Assembly: GCF_006442975.2 (NCBI RefSeq)
Contig: NZ_CP083954.1
Coordinates: 992,001 to 1,056,000, forward strand
DNA: 64,000 nt
Direction: 5' to 3'
DNA from: Mesorhizobium sp. B2-1-1
GTDB taxonomy: Bacteria; Pseudomonadota; Alphaproteobacteria; Rhizobiales; Rhizobiaceae
Under the pieces are notes generated by a model. That model had not been told where the DNA came from. It saw nothing but the letters and a program-made list of their open reading frames with translations, and did no database searches. A program made the translations under genes and the position numbers. This document shows positions 57,666 through 64,000 of this stretch, piece by piece; positions within the stretch are counted from its first letter, which is position 1; the number at the start of each line of letters is the position of its first letter.

Positions 57666-59501
57666 ATGGCCGGGTTCTTCAAGAAGATATTTTCGTTCGG
57701 CAAGAAGGAGGTCGTCGAGGAGCGCGTCGACGAGACCGCCCCGCTGCCGCCGATCAAATGGGATCAGCTCGACACGCTGAAGCCGGCGGCCGAGCAGGCC
57801 GTTCCGGAATTCCTGAAGCGGGAGGAGAGCCAGGCTCAGCCTCCCGTCGAGCCCGCGCCGCCCGAGGAGCCGACACCCGAGCCTGCCCCGGCCATTCCGC
57901 CGGTGCCGGAGCCGACCATTCCGCCCGAGCCGGAACCGCTGCCGGAGCCGCGGCCGGAGGAGGAACCGGCACCGGCGCCAGAGCGCCCGGAGCCGCCGGC
58001 CCCTGAGAAAATTCCGACACCCCCGGCCATTCCGGAGCCTGCGCCCGAACCGCGGCCGCAGGAGGTACCGCAACCAGCGCCCGCCGAGCCGGAAATTGTC
58101 CCGTCGCGCCCGGAGCAGCTGCCGGAACCGGCACCCGCCGAAGTACCGACGCCCGCCGAAGTTCCGGTCGAGACGCCGGCGCCAATCGAGATTCCTGCGA
58201 CACCGTCTTCCGCGCAGCCTTCACAGGCCGGCGCCGCCCCTCATCCGCCTGCTGGCACCTTCTCCCCGTATAGTGACGGGGAGAAGGAAGAAGCTGCAAC
58301 GCCAACGCCTCCCTCTCCCCGTCCTTCACGGGAAGAGGGCGAGGGTGAGGGGCAGCGCCGACCTGTCGAGAACCTGGCACCCAGCGCCGAAACCGCCGCC
58401 GAAATCTCGCCGCCGATTCGCCAGCCTGCGCCGATCGAGCCGCAGCCTGTGCGCGCCGAGATCGCGCCGGAACCTGAGGCAGTTCCCGTCCCGCCGAAGG
58501 CTGCGCCCGCCCCCGGAAAGGTAACGGTCGCCAGAAAGGTGGAGCAGAAGGCCGAGCCGCAGAAGGCGCCGGAGCCGGCGCCGCGGCGCTCCTGGTTCCA
58601 GCGCATGCGGGACGGGCTTGCCCGCTCCTCGCGCGAATTGTCGGGCAACATTGCCGGCGTCTTCACCAAGCGCAAGCTCGACGACGACACGCTGCAGGAT
58701 CTGGAGGACGTGCTGATCCGCGCCGATCTCGGGCTGGAGACGGCCTTGCGCGTCACCGATTCGCTGGCCGCCAGCCGCTACGGCAAGGATGTCTCCGACG
58801 CCGAGGTCCGCACCGTGATGGCGCAGGAGGTCGAGAAGGTGCTGACCCCCGTCGCCCTGCCGCTGGAACTCGACCTCAGCCACAAACCGCATGTCATCCT
58901 GGTGGTCGGCGTCAACGGCACCGGCAAGACCACGACCATCGGCAAGCTGGCGGCCAAACTGACCGATGGCGGCCTGTCGGTGATGCTGGCCGCCGGCGAC
59001 ACCTTCCGAGCCGCCGCCATCGAGCAGCTCAAGATCTGGGGCGAGCGGACGAAATCGCCGGTCATCGCCTCCAAGCTCGGCGCCGATGCCGCCGGCCTCG
59101 CCTACGATGCCTTCGAGAAGGCGAAGGAAGCGGGTTCCGACGTGCTGATCATCGACACCGCCGGCCGATTGCAAAACAAGGCCGAGCTGATGGCCGAGTT
59201 GGAAAAGATCGTGCGCGTGCTGGGCAAGCTTGATCCGGAAGCCCCGCACACCGTGCTGCAGACGGTCGACGCCACCACCGGCCAGAACGCGCTCAACCAG
59301 GTGGAGATCTTCCGCAACATCGCCGGCGTCAACGGCCTGGTGATGACCAAGCTGGACGGCACGGCGCGTGGCGGTATTCTGGTGGCGATCGCGGCAAAAC
59401 ACAGATTGCCGGTCTATTTCATCGGCGTCGGCGAACAGGTCGACGACCTCGAACCGTTCTCGGCAAGCGAATTCGCCAGGGCGATCGCTGGCGTTGCGTA
59501 A
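57666..59501 (+). CDS. ftsY: Signal recognition particle receptor FtsY
   Basis: 611 aa. The N-terminus (MAGFFKKIFSFGKKE) is a membrane-targeting amphipathic helix, followed by a long Pro/Glu-rich linker (about residues 35-300) and the NG GTPase domain with G1 VVGVNGTGKTTTIGK near residue 417, G3 DTAGRLQNK and G4 TKLDGTARGG. About 40 residues of the linker (near residue 191-230) are encoded by an inserted palindromic repeat. It recruits SRP-ribosome complexes to the membrane. Confidence 0.97.
   Translation: MAGFFKKIFSFGKKEVVEERVDETAPLPPIKWDQLDTLKPAAEQAVPEFLKREESQAQPPVEPAPPEEPTPEPAPAIPPVPEPTIPPEPEPLPEPRPEEEPAPAPERPEPPAPEKIPTPPAIPEPAPEPRPQEVPQPAPAEPEIVPSRPEQLPEPAPAEVPTPAEVPVETPAPIEIPATPSSAQPSQAGAAPHPPAGTFSPYSDGEKEEAATPTPPSPRPSREEGEGEGQRRPVENLAPSAETAAEISPPIRQPAPIEPQPVRAEIAPEPEAVPVPPKAAPAPGKVTVARKVEQKAEPQKAPEPAPRRSWFQRMRDGLARSSRELSGNIAGVFTKRKLDDDTLQDLEDVLIRADLGLETALRVTDSLAASRYGKDVSDAEVRTVMAQEVEKVLTPVALPLELDLSHKPHVILVVGVNGTGKTTTIGKLAAKLTDGGLSVMLAAGDTFRAAAIEQLKIWGERTKSPVIASKLGADAAGLAYDAFEKAKEAGSDVLIIDTAGRLQNKAELMAELEKIVRVLGKLDPEAPHTVLQTVDATTGQNALNQVEIFRNIAGVNGLVMTKLDGTARGGILVAIAAKHRLPVYFIGVGEQVDDLEPFSASEFARAIAGVA
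58237..58352. repeat. RIME-like palindromic element inside ftsY
   Basis: Outer arms CCCCTCATCC and GGTGAGGGG enclose two hairpins: CCTTCTCCCCGT-atagtg-ACGGGGAGAAGG (perfect, 12 bp) and CCTCTCCCCGT-ccttc-ACGGGAAGAGG (one mismatch). This is the layout of rhizobial intergenic mosaic elements, but it is read in frame as the linker segment GTFSPYSDGEKEEAATPTPP and onwards. Confidence 0.85.
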
Positions 59502-59552
59502 CGGCATGATCCCGGAAGTTGCTTCAACCGGATCGTGCGTAAGAAGGAAGAT

Positions 59553-60227
59553 ATGAACCCACCCATTCTCGAACGCGATCCGTCCGACCCGCAGAAAGAG
59601 AAGAAGGAAGGCGTCAACCCGCTGCTCAAGCTCGTTCTCGAGCTAGGGCCGCTGCTGGTGTTCTTTTTCGCCAATGCGCGAGGCGAATGGCTGACGCAGA
59701 AATTCCCGGCGCTGGCTGAATTCGGCGGCCCGATCTTCGTCGCCACCGGCCTGTTCATGGCCGCCACCGCGATCGCGCTGGTCGCGTCGTGGCTACTCAC
59801 CCGCACCCTGCCGATCATGCCGATGGTGTCGGGCGTCGTCGTCTTCATCTTCGGCGCGTTGACGCTCTACCTGCAGGACGACATCTTCATCAAGATGAAG
59901 CCGACCATCGTCAACACGCTGTTCGGCGGCGTGCTGCTCGGAGGGTTGTTCTTCGGCAGATCTCTGCTTGGCTACGTCTTCGATTCCGCCTTCAGGCTCG
60001 ATGCCGAGGGCTGGAGAAAACTCACCTTCCGCTGGGGTCTGTTCTTCCTGTTCCTGGCCCTCGTCAACGAGGTGGTGTGGCGGAATTTTTCGACCGATGC
60101 CTGGGTTACCTTCAAGGTCTGGGGCATCATGCCGATCACGCTTCTGTTCACCTTCAGCCAGATGCCGCTGATCCTGCGCCATTCGCTGGACGACAAGACC
60201 GGCGGCGAAGAGAAGGCCCGCAAATAA
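59553..60227 (+). CDS. Septation protein A (YciB/IspZ family)
   Basis: 224 aa with five membrane helices. The intracellular-septation-A pattern is clear: [40 protein letters not shown], and [20 protein letters not shown]. The protein is required for normal division and envelope integrity in enterobacteria. The ATG at 59553 (GAAGGAAG upstream) is the best start. It follows ftsY. Confidence 0.93.
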   Translation: MNPPILERDPSDPQKEKKEGVNPLLKLVLELGPLLVFFFANARGEWLTQKFPALAEFGGPIFVATGLFMAATAIALVASWLLTRTLPIMPMVSGVVVFIFGALTLYLQDDIFIKMKPTIVNTLFGGVLLGGLFFGRSLLGYVFDSAFRLDAEGWRKLTFRWGLFFLFLALVNEVVWRNFSTDAWVTFKVWGIMPITLLFTFSQMPLILRHSLDDKTGGEEKARK

Positions 60228-60252
60228 GGCCTGCAAATTGGGGGGGAGTGCC

Positions 60253-60873
60253 ATGGAATTCGTCACCACGCGCGAAGAGCTGCGGACGATCTACAAGACG
60301 CCGCGTCCGACGGATGGTTCGATCCGCAAAGAATTGAAGGCGCTGGACGGCCATTGCCGCTCCTTCATCGGCAAGAGCCCCTTCGTGCTGATCGGCTCCT
60401 CCGACGGCGAAGGCAATGCCGATGTGACGCCCAAAGGCGACAAGCCAGGATTCGCCGCCGTGCTTGACGACAGGACCATCGCCATCCCCGACCGGCCCGG
60501 CAACAACCGGCTGGATACGCTGGAGAACATCCTGCTCAACCCGTCGGTCGGGCTGCTGTTCCTCATTCCCGGCATGAACGAGACGCTGCGCGTCAATGGC
60601 GACGCCCGCATCACCGTCGACGCCGGTTTGCGCGAACGGCTGGCCGTCGACGGCAAGGAGCCGCAGAGCGTCGTCGTGGTCGCCGTCAAGGCCGCCTACA
60701 TGCATTGCGCCAAGGCCTTCATGCGCTCCGACCTCTGGAAGCCCGACAGCTGGTACGACCGCGCCACGCTGCCAACGCTCGGCCAGATCCTGCGCGACCA
60801 GCTGGCGCTCGCTGATTCGGCCGAGGCGACCGACCGCTGGCTGGACGACGAATACAAGCAGACGATGTGGTAG
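60253..60873 (+). CDS. Pyridoxamine 5'-phosphate oxidase-fold flavoprotein
   Basis: 206 aa. It begins MEFVTTREELRTIYKTPRPT and contains SFIGKSPFVLIGSSDGEGNA, RTIAIPDRPGNNRLDTLENI and NPSVGLLFLIPGMNETLRVN, typical of the PPOX subfamily of which MSMEG_1061 is a member. It probably binds FMN or F420-like cofactors; the reaction is unknown. GGGGGGAG lies right ahead of the ATG. Confidence 0.88.
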   Translation: MEFVTTREELRTIYKTPRPTDGSIRKELKALDGHCRSFIGKSPFVLIGSSDGEGNADVTPKGDKPGFAAVLDDRTIAIPDRPGNNRLDTLENILLNPSVGLLFLIPGMNETLRVNGDARITVDAGLRERLAVDGKEPQSVVVVAVKAAYMHCAKAFMRSDLWKPDSWYDRATLPTLGQILRDQLALADSAEATDRWLDDEYKQTMW

Positions 60874-60903
60874 CGTGCGGGGGAGATTCGTTCGAGCGTC
60901 GCC

Positions 60904-61434
60904 TTGCTGAACCTCCTTGCCATTTCCGGCAGCCTGCGGGCGGCCTCCACCAATTCGGCCCTTGTCGCGGCACTGGCGTGGAACGCGCCAGAGGGCTGCC
61001 GCGTCGCCATCCATGAAGGACTCGGCCTGCTGCCGATCTTCAACCCCGACGACGAGGGTGAGCGGACGCCGTCCGAAGCGTCCAGGCTGATCGATGCCGT
61101 CACCGCCGCCGACGGCGTCATCATCTCATGCCCGGAATATGCGCATGGCGTGCCGGGCGGCCTGAAGAATGCGCTCGACTGGCTGGTGTCGCGCGATGCC
61201 GCCGTCGACAAGCCGGCCATGCTGGTGCACGCCTCGCCGCGCTCGCTCTATGCCCGCGCTGCATTGGCGGAGATCATGCGCACCATGTCCTTCGCGCTTT
61301 ATGACGGCGGGCTGGAGATCGGGCTGCTCGGCAAGAAGCCAGCTGAGGTGGAGGCCGTCCTGGGGGAGCAGGCGAACGCGTTGGCAACGCGCGATGCGTT
61401 GTCCGCTTTCGCGGATTTCATTCGCGCGCGTTAG
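60904..61434 (+). CDS. NADPH-dependent FMN reductase-family protein
   Basis: 176 aa from a TTG at 60904. The flavodoxin-like motif is LLAISGSLRAASTNSALVAA, with the later SCPEYAHGVPGGLKNALDWL that contacts FMN. Such enzymes reduce quinones, azo dyes or metals such as chromate. No good ATG exists; GGGGGAG at 60879-60885 is 18 bases ahead, so the start is uncertain. Confidence 0.85.
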   Translation: MLNLLAISGSLRAASTNSALVAALAWNAPEGCRVAIHEGLGLLPIFNPDDEGERTPSEASRLIDAVTAADGVIISCPEYAHGVPGGLKNALDWLVSRDAAVDKPAMLVHASPRSLYARAALAEIMRTMSFALYDGGLEIGLLGKKPAEVEAVLGEQANALATRDALSAFADFIRAR

Positions 61435-61437
61435 CGC

Positions 61438-61644
61438 CTACCCTTTTCTCAGCGTCTCGACATCGGTCTTGCCGACGTACCAGTCGCGGGCGTTGACCTC
61501 CTCGAAGACCACCCAGACATCGTCATTGCCGAGCCCGGTGGCGTCCATGATCGCCGCCGTGACTTTTTTGGCGATGTCGGCTTTCTTGCCGGCCGGATCG
61601 GCGGCGATCACTTCCTTGACGATGCGGATGTTGACGAATGGCAT
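61438..61644 (-). CDS. 4-oxalocrotonate tautomerase-family protein
   Basis: 68 aa. Pro2, which becomes the catalytic N-terminal proline after Met removal, is followed by MPFVNIRIVKEVI, and the Arg-type residues at KKADIAKKV and VWVVFEEVNARDWYVGK. It is a small hexameric tautomerase; the natural substrate is unknown. It ends right beside the FMN reductase gene. Confidence 0.9.
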   Translation of the reverse strand: MPFVNIRIVKEVIAADPAGKKADIAKKVTAAIMDATGLGNDDVWVVFEEVNARDWYVGKTDVETLRKG

Positions 61645-61667
61645 GACGTCCTCCCCTTTAATTCAGC

Positions 61668-62585
61668 TCAGTAGGTCTTGGCGCCGTTCACCATCAGCCG
61701 GACCATGTAGAGCGAGGTGGTGCCGGCGATGTAGAGACAGTTCAGCTTGGCGCCGCCGAACACGCAATTGGCCGTCACCTCGGGCACCTTGACCTTGCCG
61801 ATCAGCGTTCCGTCCGGATCGTAGCAATGGATGCCATCGGCGGCGCTGGTCCAGATGCGCCCGGCATCGTCGAGCCTGAAGCCGTCGAACAGGCCTGCGG
61901 TGCAGTCGGCGAAGACTTTTTCACCCGAGACCTTCTTGCCGCCCTCGCCGACATTGAATACCCGCATATGCGCCGGGTTCTGCGCGCCATGCGTGCGGCC
62001 GGTGTCGACGACATACAGCTTGCTCTCGTCGAGCGAGAAAGCCAGCCCGTTCGGCCTGACCATGTCGGTGATGACAGCCTCGACATCGCCGGTACCGGGA
62101 TCGACCCGGTAGACATGGCAGGCGCCGATCTCGCTCTCGGCCCTGTCGCCCTCGTAATCGGTGTCGATGCCGTAGGTTGGATCGGTGAACCAGATCGAGC
62201 CGTCCGACTTGACCACTACGTCATTGGGCGAATTCAGCCGCTTGCCCTTCCATTTGGCGGCAATGGTGGTGACCGAACCGTCGAACTCGGTGCGGCTGAC
62301 GCGGCGCCCCGAATGCTCGCAGGTCACCAGCCGGCCCTGCCGGTCGACGGTGTTGCCGTTGGAATTGCCGCATGGCTGCCGAAACACGCTGACGCTGCCG
62401 TCGGTCTCGTCGTAACGCATCATGCGGTTGTTCGGGATGTCGGACCAGACGACATAGCGGCCGGCGGCGAACCAGGCCGGCCCTTCCGCCCATCGGCAGC
62501 CGGTGAAGAGCTTATCCACTTGCGCATTGCCGTTGAACAGCCGCGCAAAACGCGGATCGAGAATTTCGTAGTCGGCGGCGGCCAT
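61668..62585 (-). CDS. SMP-30/gluconolactonase family protein
   Basis: 305 aa, a six-bladed beta-propeller. Metal ligands seen are Glu in GCRWAEGPAWFAAGR, Asn in RLNSPNDVVVKSDGS, Asn in MVRPNGLAFSLDES, and Asp in LFDGFRLDDAGRIWTS. It is a lactonase; gluconolactone and other sugar lactones are typical. A tautomerase follows on the same strand. Confidence 0.92.
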   Translation of the reverse strand: MAAADYEILDPRFARLFNGNAQVDKLFTGCRWAEGPAWFAAGRYVVWSDIPNNRMMRYDETDGSVSVFRQPCGNSNGNTVDRQGRLVTCEHSGRRVSRTEFDGSVTTIAAKWKGKRLNSPNDVVVKSDGSIWFTDPTYGIDTDYEGDRAESEIGACHVYRVDPGTGDVEAVITDMVRPNGLAFSLDESKLYVVDTGRTHGAQNPAHMRVFNVGEGGKKVSGEKVFADCTAGLFDGFRLDDAGRIWTSAADGIHCYDPDGTLIGKVKVPEVTANCVFGGAKLNCLYIAGTTSLYMVRLMVNGAKTY

Positions 62586-62894
62586 TCTTTCCTCCCGGTA
62601 ACGTTGGCAATCCGGCGGCGATCAAGCCAGCAGGAGATCGATATGGCAAGGTCGGCGGCGATGACATTTCCGCAATTTGTAAGACAAAACGACAGGAACC
62701 GGCATTCCCATCACGGAAGGGCAATGCGCCGGCGCCGGGGGTGGCGTTCAGGCGCCATTAACCGGCTATGCACACAGCGCAATGGTGCATTGCAACATCT
62801 TCTTTTTGCGATGCACCATTCCTATGTCATGCTCCGTCTCGATCAAGGGAGGAAGAAACCGGCCGCCAAATGCGGCCCCAGAAGGAAACTCGCT
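62586..62894. other. 309-base gap ahead of the second DUF1127 gene
   Basis: It holds a perfect inverted repeat (62781-62820, listed separately) and must carry promoters for both the SMP-30 gene and the DUF1127 gene. No other feature is supported. Confidence 0.4.
62781..62820. promoter_or_regulatory. Perfect 10-bp inverted repeat upstream of the DUF1127 gene
   Basis: AATGGTGCAT (62781-62790) and ATGCACCATT (62811-62820) are exact inverse complements around a 20-base spacer. It lies 75-114 bases before the ATG at 62895. The widely spaced arms look like a dimer-binding operator or a leader hairpin. Confidence 0.6.
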
Positions 62895-63062
62895 ATGATC
62901 CTCGACAGCCTCTTGACCCGCGCCCGCAGCAGCATCGCCAAGCGCAAGAACTACAACCGCCTCGTCGCTGAAATCGACAGCTTCTCCAGCCGCGATCTGG
63001 CCGACATGCGCGCCGACCGCTCGGAAATGCTTTATCAGGTCCACAAGCAGATCTACGGCTGA
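62895..63062 (+). CDS. DUF1127 domain small protein
   Basis: 55 aa. MILDSLLTRARSSIAKRKNY is followed by the DUF1127 core FSSRDLADMRADRSEMLYQV. It is a second, shorter member besides the one at 6307. The role is unknown; small DUF1127 proteins of rhizobia are reported to bind or influence RNA. AAGGAAAC precedes the ATG. Confidence 0.88.
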   Translation: MILDSLLTRARSSIAKRKNYNRLVAEIDSFSSRDLADMRADRSEMLYQVHKQIYG

Positions 63063-63177
63063 GCCCACAACAAGCAAATTCGCGCGCTCCGAGACATTGC
63101 TGTTCCTCAACGGTGATGACGAGGGCGCGTGAAAACAGAAGCATTTGACGCGTCGGCGAGCGGCGAACGCTTGTCCT

Positions 63178-63771
63178 TCAATTGTCGACGCGCCCGAAAG
63201 CCGGCACCTCGCCGATGACGGTGCGCCGGTCCTTGCCGCAGGCGAAGGACCGTGCTTTCTCGTCGGCAAGCTTGCGCGCCTGATCGTTGGCGGCAGGATT
63301 TCCTGTAGCCAGCACCAGTGCGACCGTGCAGCCGTCGCGCGCATCCATTTGCGCGACCTTGGAGACAAGCAGCACGTCGGTGGGTTTCTTTTCGTCTTCC
63401 GGATTGCTGATGGAGCGGCGGTGAATGACCGCGAACGGCACCGCCTTGTCGCCGTCGGTCTCGATGCGCCACTCGATCCTGGCGCCTGAGGAATTGAAGC
63501 CGGAGAAACTTTCCCAGACCGATGTCATGTCGCCGCCGGGCGGGAAACCATAAAACAGCGATTCGCGCGCATCGTCATAGGCGATCAGCACCGGATAGCC
63601 ACGATAGCCCGAACAGGCGAGGTCGGCCCAGTCGCCATCGCCGTCCCCGGCTTGCGCATAGGTGACGCAGTCGTTCTTCCAGTCAAGATCGGTGGAGGCG
63701 CTCGATATCTCGCCGGCATGCGCTGCCTGGCAGACGCTGGCGAGAACGAGCGGAAGAACCAGGCTGCGCAT
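63178..63771 (-). CDS. Secreted protein of unknown function
   Basis: 197 aa. The signal peptide (SLVLPLVLASVCQAAHA) is followed by a Cys-rich mature domain (KNDCVTYA, ADLACSGYRGYPVLIAYDDA, RDGCTVALVL, SFACGKDRR). GGAG lies nine bases upstream of the ATG at 63771; an ATG at 63780 is too close to it. No named family is recognised. Confidence 0.75.
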   Translation of the reverse strand: MRSLVLPLVLASVCQAAHAGEISSASTDLDWKNDCVTYAQAGDGDGDWADLACSGYRGYPVLIAYDDARESLFYGFPPGGDMTSVWESFSGFNSSGARIEWRIETDGDKAVPFAVIHRRSISNPEDEKKPTDVLLVSKVAQMDARDGCTVALVLATGNPAANDQARKLADEKARSFACGKDRRTVIGEVPAFGRVDN

Positions 63772-63816
63772 CGCGGACATCTCCGTTGAAGGTCGCAGCA
63801 GCCTATCGCCAAACAC

Positions 63817-64000
63817 TATTTCTTCAAGCTCGCCTCGATCAGCAGATCGGCGTTGATCGCCACCGACGCCGCCGGGCCACCGGCGCCGAACAACTGGCCG
63901 CTGATATAGGCGCCTTCGATCAGAAGCAGCAGACCGTCGCCCAGCGTGTCGGCGTCGGCGGCATTCATCGCGGCGGCCATGGCGCGCAGCCGGCGGCGCA
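63817..64000 (-). CDS. TetR-family regulator, C-terminal part, cut by window edge
   Basis: The last 61 codons before a TAG at 63817. The translation (LRAMAAAMNAADADTLGDGL, LIEGAYISGQLFGAGGPAAS) is typical of the TetR C-terminal dimerisation domain. The DNA-binding part lies outside the window, so the target is not known. Confidence 0.7.

Noticed and set aside
58326..59507. 393-codon minus-strand frame opposite ftsY
   Set aside because: Shadow of ftsY; composition is typical of antisense GC-rich frames.

Overview
The window is a GC-rich alphaproteobacterial chromosome segment that reads as Hyphomicrobiales (Rhizobiales), most likely Mesorhizobium or a close Phyllobacteriaceae relative. The reasons are the gene families and neighbourhoods: an ftsK-lolA-xthA block beside a response regulator/cyclic-nucleotide-domain pair laid out as in Brucella, an Omp19-type Inh-domain lipoprotein, the mdh-sucC-sucD-sucA-sucB-lpd supra-operon, glnK-amtB, sdhCDAB, small DUF1127 proteins, and several families of rhizobial palindromic intergenic repeats. 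The content is nearly all housekeeping. I see no rRNA, tRNA, prophage, transposase or CRISPR array.

Layout. 0-7 kb: hemD (cut by the window edge) and hemC on the minus strand, divergent from tsaD-gpsA-YciI-EVE-methyltransferase; then a DUF1761 membrane protein, a LysR regulator, a DUF1127 protein and an L,D-transpeptidase. 7-13 kb: an OmpR-type regulator (CenR/OtpR-like), a lone cyclic-nucleotide-binding protein, a broken acetyltransferase, xthA, a LolA-like protein and ftsK. 13-20 kb: a small secreted protein, amtB-glnK, tesB, a UbiH-type hydroxylase, a small membrane protein coupled to a YCII protein, OsmC and YceH. 20-27 kb: sdhBADC and two diguanylate cyclases. 27-33 kb: leuC, a methyltransferase, an amino-acid ABC permease and binding protein separated by a palindromic repeat, and the ohr-ohrR peroxide pair. 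33-39 kb: rplS, a TSUP exporter, trmD-rimM, xerC, a TraB/GumN protein and a Pro/Ala-rich membrane protein.

39-51 kb holds the TCA-cycle operon on the minus strand, read mdh-sucC-cupin-DUF1579-antitoxin-VapC-sucD-sucA-sucB-secreted protein-SDR-lpd. A toxin-antitoxin pair with its own 14-bp inverted-repeat operator therefore sits between the two succinyl-CoA synthetase subunit genes. 51-64 kb: a GNAT, zapE, an Omp19-like lipoprotein, a VOC protein, an MBL hydrolase, DUF1328, then dapF-mtaB-ftsY-septation protein A, PPOX and FMN-reductase genes, a tautomerase, an SMP-30 protein, a DUF1127 protein, a secreted protein and a TetR C-terminus.

The most unusual observations concern repeats. A RIME-like palindromic element is read in frame inside the linker of FtsY. 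Palindromic repeats supply the TAG stop codons of three separate genes. A repeat separates an ABC binding protein from its permease. Other points of note are the toxin-antitoxin module inside the TCA operon, a GNAT gene reduced to its two ends, a possibly leaderless short ORF ahead of leuC, and a hairpin between the response regulator and its cyclic-nucleotide partner. I found no convincing new multi-gene system; the findings are local.
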